From NCBI RefSeq assembly GCF_001552675.1, contig NZ_BCRQ01000002.1, positions 1-64,000 of the forward strand: a stretch of DNA of 64,000 nucleotides, written 5' to 3'. This DNA is from Alicyclobacillus sendaiensis NBRC 100866. GTDB taxonomy: Bacteria > Bacillota > Bacilli > Alicyclobacillales > Alicyclobacillaceae. The translations under genes were made by a program, and so were the position numbers. Each line of letters starts with the position of its first letter. Position 1 is the stretch's first letter. The notes below the pieces were generated by a model. The model was given only the letters and a program-made list of their open reading frames with translations, was not told the DNA's origin and did no database searches. Below, in pieces: positions 52,428 to 60,659 of the stretch.

Positions 52428-53219
52428 TTAGAGGAGCCCGAGTTCAGCCAAAGCGTCTGCGACGCCGCCCTCGTCGGCGCTCGACGTGACGCGTTTCGCC
52501 GCCCGCTTGACCTCTTCGCTGGCGTTGCCCATCGCGAAGGAGTATCCCATGATGCGAAACATGCCGACGTCGTTCCCGCCGTCTCCGATGTGCACGGCGT
52601 CCTCCGGGGAGATGCCGAGGTACGAGAGGAGGTGCAGAGCGCCGATGGACTTATCCGACTTGCGGCGCTGGAAATCGACGGCCTGTTCGTGCCAACGGTA
52701 CACGTAGCATTCGGGAAACTCGCGCTCAAAGACGTCGTCCCACTCGGCCGTCATGAAGGCGTTGAGCTGAAACACGCCAATATCATCCAGCCGGTCGGCC
52801 ATCGTCGGTTCGCACGCGATGGGCGGGAAGTCGTAGGACGCGAGAACCGGCAGGTACTCCGGCGGGATCGGCTTGAGGCTAAAGGCGTGATCGTGCGTGT
52901 GAATGATGGTCTGGATGCCGCGGCGCTCTGCCGACTCCAGGATGCCTCGAACCACATCGCGCGAAAACGGCAGGGCAAAGATCTCACGGTCTCCGGCCTT
53001 GACCAAACCGCCGTTAAAGTAGATGCCGTATGGGATCCCCAGCGAGGCCTGCACGTGCTGGGCGTGAATGACGCTGCGACCCGTGCACACGGCGACAGGG
53101 ATGTGGTTTTCGATGAGTTTCGCGACCGCCGCGGCGCTTTTGGGCACGATCCGGCCGTTCACAAACAGCGTTCCGTCGATGTCGAGAAACACCATCTTGA
53201 CGCGTTGCTTGGTCTTCAC
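52428..53219 (-). CDS. Cof-type HAD-IIB family phosphatase
   Basis: The 263-residue protein is a haloacid-dehalogenase-type phosphatase with a C2B cap. Motif I is FLDIDGTL (nucleophile Asp), motif II is VCTGRS, and motif IV is [12 protein letters not shown]. Cof-type enzymes hydrolyse sugar phosphates, FMN or similar small phosphorylated metabolites; the substrate is not visible. GTG 53219 has GGGGGGAG 5 bases upstream; an ATG at 53234 would overlap that site. It diverges from glyS. Confidence 0.9.
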   Translation of the reverse strand: MKTKQRVKMVFLDIDGTLFVNGRIVPKSAAAVAKLIENHIPVAVCTGRSVIHAQHVQASLGIPYGIYFNGGLVKAGDREIFALPFSRDVVRGILESAERRGIQTIIHTHDHAFSLKPIPPEYLPVLASYDFPPIACEPTMADRLDDIGVFQLNAFMTAEWDDVFEREFPECYVYRWHEQAVDFQRRKSDKSIGALHLLSYLGISPEDAVHIGDGGNDVGMFRIMGYSFAMGNASEEVKRAAKRVTSSADEGGVADALAELGLL

Positions 53220-53321
53220 GAACACTCCCCCCATGCTGCGACCGCTCGCGCCGGTGTGAGACCAGTCGGAGTTTCATTATACACAACACGTTGCCAAAAT
53301 AGGCACAGCGGACGCGCTCCG

Positions 53322-53351
53322 TTGCGCGCACGCACCAGCCTCGGCTATCAT
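53322..53351 (+). promoter_or_regulatory. Promoter of glyS
   Basis: TTGCGC (53322-53327), an 18-base spacer and TATCAT (53346-53351) lie 33 bases before the glyS start. The leader is too short for a T-box riboswitch. Confidence 0.6.
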
Positions 53352-53384
53352 GACCATATTGAGGACGAGCAGGAGGAACAGTCG

Positions 53385-54779
53385 ATGCAGGTGACGATGG
53401 ATACGTTGGTGTCGCTCGCGAAGCGGCGAGGCTTTATCTTCCCCGGTTCTGAGATCTACGGCGGATTGGCCAACACGTGGGATTATGGGCCGCTTGGTGC
53501 TCAAATGAAGCACAACTTGAAGCGCGCCTGGTGGCGGTTTTTCATCGAGCAAAACCCCTTGAACGTCGGCCTGGATTCGGCCATCCTGATGAACAAGCAG
53601 GTGTGGGTCGCGTCCGGGCACGTCGCGAACTTCCACGATCCCATGGTGGATTGCCGCCAGTGCAAGGCCCGCTTTCGCGCCGACAAGCTGATCGAGGAGG
53701 CCGCCGAGGCGAAGGGCATGTCCCTGGTTGTCGATGGCCTGCCGTTTGCCGAAATGGAGCGCCTGATGGAGGAACTTCACATCGCGTGCCCCAACTGCGG
53801 CGCTCAGGACTTTACGAATGTCCGGCAGTTCAACATGATGTTTCGGACCTTTCAAGGTGTGACGGAAGACGCGGCCAACGAGGTGTATCTCCGCCCCGAG
53901 ACCGCGCAGGGCATTTTCGTCAATTTCAAAAACGTGCAGCGCACGATGCGCAAGAAGCTGCCGTTTGGCATCGGCCAGTTTGGCAAGAGCTTTCGCAACG
54001 AGATCACGCCCGGGAACTTCATTTTCCGCACGCGCGAATTCGAACAGATGGAGCTCGAGTTCTTCTGCGCGCCGGGCGACGACGAACACTGGTTTTCGTA
54101 TTGGCGGCAGACGTGCATGGATTGGCTGCTGTCGCTCGGCATCCGGCCCGGACACCTGCGGTTTCGCGATCACGCCAAGGAGCAGCTGTCTCACTACAGC
54201 AAGGCGACGACGGATATCGAGTACCACTTCCCCTTCGGCTGGGGCGAGCTTTTGGGCGTCGCGAATCGCACCGATTATGATCTGAAGGCGCACCAGGAAC
54301 ATTCTGGAGAAAACATGACGGTGCAGGAGGAAGGGCGGGAACCGTTCATTCCGTATTGCATCGAGCCCTCCATCGGGGCGGACCGTCTCTTCCTCGCCGT
54401 GTTTGCCGATGCCTACGACGAAGAAGAAGTGGCGGAAGGAGACACGCGGGTCGTTCTCCGCTTGCACCCAAAGCTCGCGCCTTATCAGGTTGCGGTGTTG
54501 CCTCTGTCGAAAAAGCTGAATGAACCCGCGCACCGGCTGTATCTTGATCTGATCAAGGCGTACAGTGCGGACTACGATGAGACGGGATCCATCGGGAAAC
54601 GGTATCGGAGGCAGGACGAGATTGGCACGCCCTTCTGCGTGACGTACGATTTCGAGTCGGAATCGGACGGGCAAGTCACTGTCCGGATGCGCGACTCCAT
54701 GGAACAGGTGCGAATTCCCATCGAGGGCGTGCGCACGTGGCTGGACGACCAACTGCGGGCGTCCGGCGCGACCTGGTGA
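53385..54779 (+). CDS. glyS: Glycyl-tRNA synthetase, homodimeric type
   Basis: This class II synthetase charges tRNA-Gly. The 464-residue product is the single-chain alpha-2 type, not the GlyQ/GlyS tetramer. It shows the opening [23 protein letters not shown], motif 2 [11 protein letters not shown] with the FRNEITP strand, motif 3 [10 protein letters not shown], and a C-terminal anticodon-binding domain. [10 protein letters not shown] and a CRQCKARF pair near residues 90-145 could hold zinc. GGAGGA precedes the ATG. The longer open frame upstream covers the divergent promoter region and is not coding. Confidence 0.97.
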   Translation: MQVTMDTLVSLAKRRGFIFPGSEIYGGLANTWDYGPLGAQMKHNLKRAWWRFFIEQNPLNVGLDSAILMNKQVWVASGHVANFHDPMVDCRQCKARFRADKLIEEAAEAKGMSLVVDGLPFAEMERLMEELHIACPNCGAQDFTNVRQFNMMFRTFQGVTEDAANEVYLRPETAQGIFVNFKNVQRTMRKKLPFGIGQFGKSFRNEITPGNFIFRTREFEQMELEFFCAPGDDEHWFSYWRQTCMDWLLSLGIRPGHLRFRDHAKEQLSHYSKATTDIEYHFPFGWGELLGVANRTDYDLKAHQEHSGENMTVQEEGREPFIPYCIEPSIGADRLFLAVFADAYDEEEVAEGDTRVVLRLHPKLAPYQVAVLPLSKKLNEPAHRLYLDLIKAYSADYDETGSIGKRYRRQDEIGTPFCVTYDFESESDGQVTVRMRDSMEQVRIPIEGVRTWLDDQLRASGATW

Positions 54780-54828
54780 GCGCATTGAACCGGCGTCGCG
54801 GTGCCATGCTAAACCGGGGGTGGGCCAG

Positions 54829-55020
54829 ATGTCAGGTGAACACACGCAACATCACAACGACGAGTTCACGTTCGTGGGCGCGCTGAGCCACAACCACGAC
54901 GTGGAGGCGTTTGTGGAGCGGCGGAACCAGATGCTCAGTTCGCGTCTGGATGCGGTGGTTCCCTGGAAGGCATATCACCGGGCGAATGTGCCTCACGGCA
55001 AGAGGCAGTCGAACGGGTGA
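54829..55020 (+). CDS. Small hydrophilic protein of unknown function, 63 aa
   Basis: The frame encodes 63 residues rich in His, Asn and Glu (SGEHTQHHNDEFTFVGALSHNHDVEAFV), without a membrane segment or known motif. A GGGGGTGG stretch lies upstream, and a strong terminator follows 17 bases after its stop, so it is the last gene of the glyS unit. It could be translated from the glyS transcript. I do not recognise the family. Confidence 0.45.
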   Translation: MSGEHTQHHNDEFTFVGALSHNHDVEAFVERRNQMLSSRLDAVVPWKAYHRANVPHGKRQSNG

Positions 55021-55037
55021 GACCAACCCACGCCCTG

Positions 55038-55067
55038 GGCGGTCCGCTTCGGCGGATCGCCTTTTTT
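55038..55067 (+). terminator. Rho-independent terminator of the glyS unit
   Basis: A 10-base-pair stem GGCGGTCCGC/GCGGATCGCC with a stable TTCG tetraloop is followed by TTTTTT. Confidence 0.95.
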
Positions 55068-55097
55068 CGGCTCGCGAGACCTCGCGGCGCGCGCATG

Positions 55098-55106
55098 TGT
55101 TACAAT
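55098..55106 (+). promoter_or_regulatory. Candidate extended -10 promoter of the metH/metF gene
   Basis: TGTTACAAT is an extended -10 (TG-N-TACAAT) 56 bases before the start codon. The leader is too short for an S-box (SAM) riboswitch, which regulates the B. subtilis counterpart. Confidence 0.5.
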
Positions 55107-55161
55107 GTCGAAAATCTCGCAAACCTCTCACGCATCGAGTGAACGAGAAGGAGAGTCCGCC

Positions 55162-57084
55162 ATGAGCGATGCAGTGTGGCGCCAGTGGCGCCGTCCGCCC
55201 CGAGACGTGGAGGGACCGCTCGGCGCATACGTCATCTTCGACGGGGCCATGTCGACCTACCTGCACCAGATGGGCGTGCCCATTGGCACCCCGGTCGAGC
55301 AACTCAACTTGACTTCGCCCGATCTCGTCGCGCGCGTCCATCGACGTTACATCGAATCGGGTTGTACCGTTGTGCAGACCAATACCTTCATGGGCAACCG
55401 AGTCGCGTTGGAACGCCACGGCCTGGCCGTCGACGTGCAAACGCTCAATCGAAGGGGCGTCGAGATCGCCCGTTCCGCCGCTCGCGACGAGGCGAGCGTG
55501 TACGGCACCATGGGGCCTGCGATGGGCGGCTACCGATACGGGGCCCTGTTGCAGGATGAAGAGCGCGATATGCTTGCGCGCGTGTACGCGGAACAGGCCG
55601 AGGCGCTCGTGAGCGCCGGGATCGACGGGCTGCTGCTTGAAACCTTCCCGGATCTCGAAGAGGCGCTCGTCGCGGTGGCCGCCGTGCGCCCCATCCTGGG
55701 AGATCTGCCGCTTGTGGTCAACCTGTCGCCAGAGGAGATCGGGGTGACGCGCGACGGGGTGCCGCTGGGGGAGGCGTTCCGCAGGCTCCAGGCTGCGGGC
55801 GCCGATGTGGTGGGGTTGAACTGTCGCCTCGGACCCTACGGGATTCTGCGTTCCTACGAGCAGGCGGGCGTCCAAGGCGACGCCTTGTACGCGGCCGTGC
55901 CGAACGCTGGGATTCTGCAGCGGTCGGAGGGAGACGAGATCGCGTACACGGGGGACACCGCAGACTTTTCGCGCCTGATGCTCCGCATTGCGCAGCTCGG
56001 CGTCCGCTGGCTCGGGGGCTGTTGTGGAACGACGCCGGAGTACATCAGGACCCTTCGGGATGCCCTGATGCGCGCGGATCGCGAACCACATGGCTCCGTT
56101 CAGGTGGAGCCTCACGCGGCGAGTCGGCCGATGGCGGTGACCGCCGACGGGGGGACGTATCACGACGGCATCAGCGTCGTCGAGATCGCCAAGGAAAAGA
56201 AGGCCATCGTGGTGGAGTTGGATCCGCCCAAGCACTTGTCCATCGCCCGCTTTTTAGAGGGGGCCGAAGCGCTCGCGAGGGCTGGCGCCGATCTGATTAC
56301 GATGGCGGACAATTCGCTCGGGTCGGTGCGCGTGTCCAACATGGCGCTGGCGAGCCTTTTGAAGCAGCGGGGCATCGAGCCGCTCGTCCACGTCACGTGC
56401 AGAGACCGGAACCTCATCGGCCAGCAGTCGCACCTGATGGGGCTCGCGGTCCTTGGTATCCGCAACGTGCTGCTTGTGACGGGCGATCCGTCCCGGTACG
56501 GTGAGTTGCCGGGTGCCACGAGCGTGTACGACGTGTCGTCCATGGACCTGACCAAGATGGTGCGCCGGTTGAATGAGGGCATCGGGTTTTCTGGTCAGCC
56601 GCTGAAGCAGCCGTCGCGGTTTGTCATTGGCACAGCGTTCAACCCGCACGTGCACAACTTTCGCAAGGCGGTGGAGCGCCTGCGGCGAAAGGTCGAGGCG
56701 GGCGCGGACTTCGTCATGACGCAGCCTGTGTTCGATCCCGAGCTGATGACCGCGATTGCGGAGGCGACGCGCGATTTGGGTGTCCCAGTCTTCGTGGGCA
56801 TCATGCCGCTGACGAGCGCTCGGAATGCCGAATTTTTGCACCACCAGGTACCCGGGATCCGCCTGTCCGAACAGGCGCTGCGCCGCATGCAGGAGGCCGC
56901 GCCGGAGGAAGCGCCGGCCGTCGGCGAGGCCATCGCGCGAGAGTTGGTCGAGGTGGCCATCCGACACTTTCCAGGCATCTACCTCGTCACGCCTTTTCTT
57001 CGCTACGAGATGACAGTTCGGCTCACGGAGTACGCGCGAAGCCTGGAGGCGGCGCGCGTCTTTCGGCCCCGTGGGCTTGCCTGA
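55162..57084 (+). CDS. yitJ: Bifunctional homocysteine S-methyltransferase / methylenetetrahydrofolate reductase
   Basis: The 640-residue fusion has two enzymes. Residues 20-295 form a homocysteine methyltransferase barrel with FDGAMSTYLHQMG, a Cys in VGLNCRLGP, and the zinc-binding GGCCGTTPEYI near 285. Residues 345-640 form a MetF-type methylenetetrahydrofolate reductase with VVELDPPKH, TMADNSLGSVRVSNMALASLL, LLVTGDPSRYG and DFVMTQPVFDPE. The same fusion (YitJ) occurs in Bacillus and supplies methyl groups for methionine. No S-box leader is seen. AAGGAGAG precedes ATG 55162. Confidence 0.93.
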   Translation: MSDAVWRQWRRPPRDVEGPLGAYVIFDGAMSTYLHQMGVPIGTPVEQLNLTSPDLVARVHRRYIESGCTVVQTNTFMGNRVALERHGLAVDVQTLNRRGVEIARSAARDEASVYGTMGPAMGGYRYGALLQDEERDMLARVYAEQAEALVSAGIDGLLLETFPDLEEALVAVAAVRPILGDLPLVVNLSPEEIGVTRDGVPLGEAFRRLQAAGADVVGLNCRLGPYGILRSYEQAGVQGDALYAAVPNAGILQRSEGDEIAYTGDTADFSRLMLRIAQLGVRWLGGCCGTTPEYIRTLRDALMRADREPHGSVQVEPHAASRPMAVTADGGTYHDGISVVEIAKEKKAIVVELDPPKHLSIARFLEGAEALARAGADLITMADNSLGSVRVSNMALASLLKQRGIEPLVHVTCRDRNLIGQQSHLMGLAVLGIRNVLLVTGDPSRYGELPGATSVYDVSSMDLTKMVRRLNEGIGFSGQPLKQPSRFVIGTAFNPHVHNFRKAVERLRRKVEAGADFVMTQPVFDPELMTAIAEATRDLGVPVFVGIMPLTSARNAEFLHHQVPGIRLSEQALRRMQEAAPEEAPAVGEAIARELVEVAIRHFPGIYLVTPFLRYEMTVRLTEYARSLEAARVFRPRGLA

Positions 57085-57187
57085 TGTGCGCGTCTCCCAA
57101 AGGCGATGAAGGTCTGCCGCATGCGATTGCGACACCCTTCGCGCCGCGTTAGGGTGGTGGGGATGACCTTTGTGGAGGTGGCCGCGC

Positions 57188-57790
57188 ATGCGCCGGACGT
57201 GGGCGTGGATGTTGGTGAGCCTGGTCGCCGTGCTGGCGGTGGGGTGCGGGGCCATCGGGCATTCGGCGGGGAGTGGACAAGTGGCCAAAGGCAGCGGGCG
57301 GGATCGCGCGCATCCGCTGGTGTTTCAGAATCTCACGGGCGCGATGAACCAGGGACAAGATCCGCGCTGGGATCCCCGGCCTGCTTCCTCAGGGTTGTAC
57401 GGCGCGGTGACGGTCTGGACGGCGAGCGGCCGGCAGGAGGTGCTGACGGCGGATCGCCAACCGCTGCTCTTCGCGGCGTACTGGTGTCCGCATTGCCAGC
57501 GCACGCTGCAGTTGCTGACGTCCATCCGCCATCGCCTGAGGCGGATGCCCGTGATTGTCAACGTGGGATATCCGGCCGGGACCTCGCTCCAGACCGCGGT
57601 GCGCATTGCCCGCGAGGAGGACGCGGCGCTGCACCTGGCGCCGTTTGAAGAGGTATTTATCCTCACGCCGTCTGCGGGAGATCGGTACGCGCCCCTTGGG
57701 TATCCCACGCTGGTCTTCCGTCAGGGGAACGCGCTGTGGTCGCTTTACGGCGAGCACCGGGCCGAGATCTGGATCCGGGCTCTGTCCTAA
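57188..57790 (+). CDS. Thioredoxin-like lipoprotein
   Basis: The 200-residue product starts with a basic and hydrophobic signal peptide ending in the lipobox AVGC, so it should be an exported lipoprotein. After a Gly/Ser-rich tether the domain has a thioredoxin-like fold: LLFAAYWCPHCQRTL with the redox CxxC pair at residues 100 and 103, and a YPTLVFRQG strand with the cis-Pro expected of thioredoxins. It probably acts as a thiol-disulfide oxidoreductase or reductant outside the membrane. GTGGAGGTGG precedes ATG 57188. The substrate is unknown. Confidence 0.8.
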   Translation: MRRTWAWMLVSLVAVLAVGCGAIGHSAGSGQVAKGSGRDRAHPLVFQNLTGAMNQGQDPRWDPRPASSGLYGAVTVWTASGRQEVLTADRQPLLFAAYWCPHCQRTLQLLTSIRHRLRRMPVIVNVGYPAGTSLQTAVRIAREEDAALHLAPFEEVFILTPSAGDRYAPLGYPTLVFRQGNALWSLYGEHRAEIWIRALS

Positions 57791-57857
57791 AGGTGCTAAA
57801 ACGCGTACAATCACAGCATAACCACCACCGACGGGGTGGGGCAGGTCGGATCGCAGG

Positions 57858-58874
57858 GTGACGATGCAGATGGACGCGGGTTCGCTCAGTGCGCTCTTTC
57901 AACATACTCGGGCTTGGGGACGCGCGCAGCGCGGGTTAGAGCTGTTTCAGTTGGCCGGCGACGCGATGAGCCAGTTGGCGGCCGTCGACGGGGGATTCTT
58001 CATTTATCGAAAGCGGGGTGTCGAGACGGGGGGCGAACCTCAGCCGCCGGCCATTTACCACCGGTTTGGCGTGTTCGCCGATGGACCCATCTCGCCCAGC
58101 TTGGAAGCTCTCATGTGCGCGGATCTCGCCCTCGGCGTGCCGACGGGACGCTGGCTGCTGGTGGAGGACGTCGCGCACGAAGAACTTCGCTCGTGGCTGA
58201 CCTCCTTGTCCGTGCTGGAGTTTGGCGTATGGCCGCTCTATTCGCGGGAGGAAGTGCGCGGCGCCATGATTGCGGCCCGCACGGCGCCTGTGGTCCACAT
58301 CACCTGGGAGACGAGCCATGCGCTCATGGAGGCATGCGCGGCGCAGGTCTCGCTGGCGCTGGACATGATCATGGCGGTGCGGATCGCCGAACACGCGAGC
58401 CAGCGGGACCTGCTGACGGGCGCTTGGAATCGGCTCGGCATCGAGCGGCGATGGCCGCGCGTGCTCGAGGCCGCTCGCGCCGACTGCGCGCGTCACGCGA
58501 TTGTCGGCATCGTGGACATCGACCATTTCAAGCGCATCAACGACACGTACGGCCATCCGACGGGGGACCGCGTGCTGCGCCTCGTCGCGCAGGCCCTTCA
58601 AGACCAGGCCGGGCCCGATGAACTGGTGGGCCGCATGGGCGGCGACGAATTCGTCGTGATTGCGTGGTCCGAGTCGCCCGATTGGCGGCCCAGAATGCTC
58701 TCCCTACAGCGCGCCATTCGAGAACGTTCGCGTGGCACGTGCGGGGTGTCCGTTGGGGGGAGCGTGTTCGGCTTGGACGGCAACAGCTTCGAAGATTGTT
58801 ACTCCGCCGCGGACGCTCGCCTCTACGAAAACAAGCGCTGGAGAAAAGAACACGGAGAAAGCCCCGTTTCGTGA
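57858..58874 (+). CDS. GGDEF-domain diguanylate cyclase
   Basis: The 338-residue protein has an N-terminal sensor-like region (about residues 1-170, perhaps GAF-like) and a C-terminal GGDEF domain starting at RDLLTGAWNRLG. The signature RMGGDEFVVIAW near residue 260 is intact, and VGIVDIDHFKRINDTYGHPTGDRVL is conserved, so it should make cyclic di-GMP. The inhibitory RxxD site is absent (AGPD in its place). No membrane helix is seen, so it should be cytosolic. The start is GTG 57858 or ATG 57864. A TACAAT at 57806-57811 could be its -10. Confidence 0.9.
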   Translation: MTMQMDAGSLSALFQHTRAWGRAQRGLELFQLAGDAMSQLAAVDGGFFIYRKRGVETGGEPQPPAIYHRFGVFADGPISPSLEALMCADLALGVPTGRWLLVEDVAHEELRSWLTSLSVLEFGVWPLYSREEVRGAMIAARTAPVVHITWETSHALMEACAAQVSLALDMIMAVRIAEHASQRDLLTGAWNRLGIERRWPRVLEAARADCARHAIVGIVDIDHFKRINDTYGHPTGDRVLRLVAQALQDQAGPDELVGRMGGDEFVVIAWSESPDWRPRMLSLQRAIRERSRGTCGVSVGGSVFGLDGNSFEDCYSAADARLYENKRWRKEHGESPVS

Positions 58875-58933
58875 GTCTCCATCAATTCATGTCTCTCTGT
58901 TTTTGAAAAGCGGAATGACGGCCATCCGCGCCG

Positions 58934-58941
58934 CATACAAC
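58934..58941 (+). promoter_or_regulatory. Possible sporulation-sigma -10 element
   Basis: CATACAAC, close to the sigma-E/sigma-K -10 pattern, lies 37 bases before the GerPC-like gene. No clear -35. It supports a mother-cell role for the small-gene cluster that follows. Confidence 0.3.
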
Positions 58942-58978
58942 TGAACAGAGGTTTGGGCCCCACTGGGAGGATCGGCGC

Positions 58979-59320
58979 ATGTTCTCGCTTCGTCGCCGCA
59001 AAAGGGAAACGGAGATCCTCGAACAGTTGGCGCGCGTGCTGTCGCTTTTGGAGGAGCGGCTCGAAGCGCCGGCGGATCGCCGGATCGACATTCGCGTTGA
59101 GCGCGTGCAGGTGGACCAGGTTGATCTTCAGGAACTCGTCTTTCGGCTGGACCGGCTGGACGTCAACGAATTGAGTGGCACGCTCACCTTGGGCAATCAC
59201 ATCCGCATGGACACGAGCCGAGATCCCGAGCCAGCGGCCGAAACGTCTGAACTCGAAGCGACGACAAGGGGGTACCGCATATCGTGGATCGAGGAACGAC
59301 AGGCGCCGAATGTTCCGTGA
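58979..59320 (+). CDS. GerPC-like short spore protein
   Basis: The 113-residue protein opens with a basic stretch and a helix (ETEILEQLARVLSLLEERLE), then has a beta-rich segment IDIRVERVQVDQVDLQELVFRLDRLDVNELSGTLTLG. The repeating DQLxVxxLSGTLxxG pattern resembles the C-terminal part of GerPC, a coat protein that lets germinants through, but it is much shorter than GerPC (about 200 residues). GGGAGG lies 8 bases before the ATG. It leads a run of four small genes that look spore-related. Confidence 0.55.
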   Translation: MFSLRRRKRETEILEQLARVLSLLEERLEAPADRRIDIRVERVQVDQVDLQELVFRLDRLDVNELSGTLTLGNHIRMDTSRDPEPAAETSELEATTRGYRISWIEERQAPNVP

Positions 59321-59589
59321 CGCCCGATCTCCATCCCCTGGTGCGCATCCTTTCGCCCACGTTTGTCATTGGCCAGATCACAGTTCATCAAGTGGCAGGT
59401 GCCTCCGTGATGAGTCTCGGGAATACGTGGGCGTCCGACTTTCGCCACCAAGCGCACGTGCAGCAGGGGTTCGGAAATGTGTACGGCAGTCGTTCCATCG
59501 TCGCCAACAATCAGTGGTCACCATCTGCTGGAACCCCCGCGCGCGAGGACAGACCTACGCCGTGGCCCAAACGCTGGTTGCGCGCCTGA
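59284..59589 (+). CDS. Small spore-surface-like repeat protein, 101 aa
   Basis: The product of about 101 residues has one copy of a motif shared with the larger gene at 60135: AGASVMSLGNTWASDFRHQAHVQQGFGNVYG (an A-G-x-x-V-x-x-G start, an aromatic-x-x-D/H centre, and a GxG end). The preceding VIGQITVHQVAG strand resembles small GerP proteins such as GerPD. It overlaps the previous gene by 37 bases; GTG 59284 or GTG 59317 could be the start. The C-terminal tail is Pro- and Arg-rich. Function unknown. Confidence 0.5.
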   Translation: MDRGTTGAECSVTPDLHPLVRILSPTFVIGQITVHQVAGASVMSLGNTWASDFRHQAHVQQGFGNVYGSRSIVANNQWSPSAGTPAREDRPTPWPKRWLRA

Positions 59590-59620
59590 CGCCCGGGCGT
59601 TCCGCGTTGGAGGCTGAATC

Positions 59621-60121
59621 ATGAACCAAAAGTCGAATCATCCGTTCGAGTTTCTCAATCAACTGCAGGAACTCGGCGACGTGCGAAAGTGGCTCGGCCC
59701 CGACTTTCTGAAAAACATGCCCATGCCAAACTTTCAAGGCATCCCGTTCTTTCAGGACGAATCATCCGCGGCGCCCTTTCCGCCCATCGACTTGTACAAC
59801 CGGAGCAGTGAACTCGTGGCCGTGATCGCCCTCCCGGGGCTCAAATCCCAGGGGGACGTCGCACTGACGGTGCGACCTCGTCTGTTGCGCGTGCGAGGGC
59901 AACTCTCGTCGTATTTCGCCGGCGCGCACGATCACGTCTTCTCGTCCGAGCTGTTCCGCGGCGCGTTCGACCGGGAGATCGATCTGCCGGAGCGCGTGAA
60001 TCCGGATGGCGTGAAGGCCGTCTACCGCAGCGGGCTGCTCATCGTGTACATGGCCAAGGATCTGACGCGCGAGACGCCCGGCAACACCGTCGCCATCGAG
60101 TTTTCACCCGAAGAGGGCTGA
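59621..60121 (+). CDS. Hsp20/alpha-crystallin-like protein (CotP-like spore coat protein)
   Basis: The 166-residue protein has a short N-terminal region (FEFLNQLQELGDVRKWLGPDFL) and an alpha-crystallin-like beta sandwich: PIDLYNRSSELVAVIALPGL, VRPRLLRVRGQL, FDREIDLPERVNPDGVKAVYRSGLLIVYM. This matches small heat-shock-related spore proteins such as CotP and CotM rather than a general chaperone, since the C-terminal I-x-I motif is weak. TTGGAGG precedes the ATG. Its neighbours also look like coat or germination proteins. Confidence 0.75.
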   Translation: MNQKSNHPFEFLNQLQELGDVRKWLGPDFLKNMPMPNFQGIPFFQDESSAAPFPPIDLYNRSSELVAVIALPGLKSQGDVALTVRPRLLRVRGQLSSYFAGAHDHVFSSELFRGAFDREIDLPERVNPDGVKAVYRSGLLIVYMAKDLTRETPGNTVAIEFSPEEG

Positions 60122-60134
60122 AGGGGGGAGGCTA

Positions 60135-60626
60135 TTGCGCGCATGGCCGATGCACCTTCACGTCGGCTCCATCGAGCGCTCGTCCGCACTCCTCGTCGGG
60201 GGTGTCAACGTGGTCTACGGGCTCAGTTCGCACGAGAAGTCGAACGTCGGCTTCGGCGAAGTGGGTTCGCAATCGTGGATCGCTGAGAACCGCGTGCTGC
60301 TGTACGATCCCGACGGGGTTGACATGCCCGTCGACGATCGCGACATGCACGTCCTGCAAACGCGCCAGCAGGCGCCCATCGACACGCGCATCGCGTTTCA
60401 GGGGCTTGGTGTGAACTCGATGCAGCAGAATGCGGGCGTGTTTGTGGGAGATGCGCAGATCACCGGGTGGGACCAACACCAGAAGTCGAACAAGGCTTCA
60501 GGCGACATCGGCGGCGATCACAACGTCGAGATCGCGGGGCTGCACGTCAACTACGACGCGGACGGGATGGACGGCGTCTTTCTCGACAGCGATCACAAAG
60601 CGGGCACCTTCGTGCGCCAGGGATAG
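60135..60626 (+). CDS. Spore-surface-like protein with internal repeat, 163 aa
   Basis: The 163-residue protein contains two related segments: SSALLVGGVNVVYGLSSHEKSNVGFGEVG near residues 16-45 and AGVFVGDAQITGWDQHQKSNKASGDIGGDHN near 101-131. The pattern (hydrophobic strand, G, about 6 residues, H-x-K-S-N, then a G-x-G end) also occurs in the 101-aa neighbour. Similar Asn/Gly-rich strands appear in small spore germination proteins. The start is TTG 60135 with GGGGGAGG 4 bases upstream, or ATG 60150. No known family could be assigned. Confidence 0.6.
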   Translation: MRAWPMHLHVGSIERSSALLVGGVNVVYGLSSHEKSNVGFGEVGSQSWIAENRVLLYDPDGVDMPVDDRDMHVLQTRQQAPIDTRIAFQGLGVNSMQQNAGVFVGDAQITGWDQHQKSNKASGDIGGDHNVEIAGLHVNYDADGMDGVFLDSDHKAGTFVRQG

Positions 60627-60645
60627 CGCAGCGAGGTGCCCGCTT
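60598..60645. terminator. Long inverted repeat between convergent genes
   Basis: AAGCGGGCACCT (60598-60609) and AGGTGCCCGCTT (60634-60645) form a perfect 12-base stem; inside it TGCGC/GCGCA adds a second stem. The stop codon of the repeat-protein gene is in the loop and the etfA stop is just beyond. There is no T tract, so it may act as a bidirectional terminator or barrier. Confidence 0.5.
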
Positions 60646-60659
60646 CGTTCACGCGCACC

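Noticed and set aside
52365-53384. Open 340-codon N-terminal extension of glyS
   Set aside because: It covers the antisense of the Cof phosphatase and the divergent promoters; glycyl-tRNA synthetases start near ATG 53385, which has a good ribosome site.
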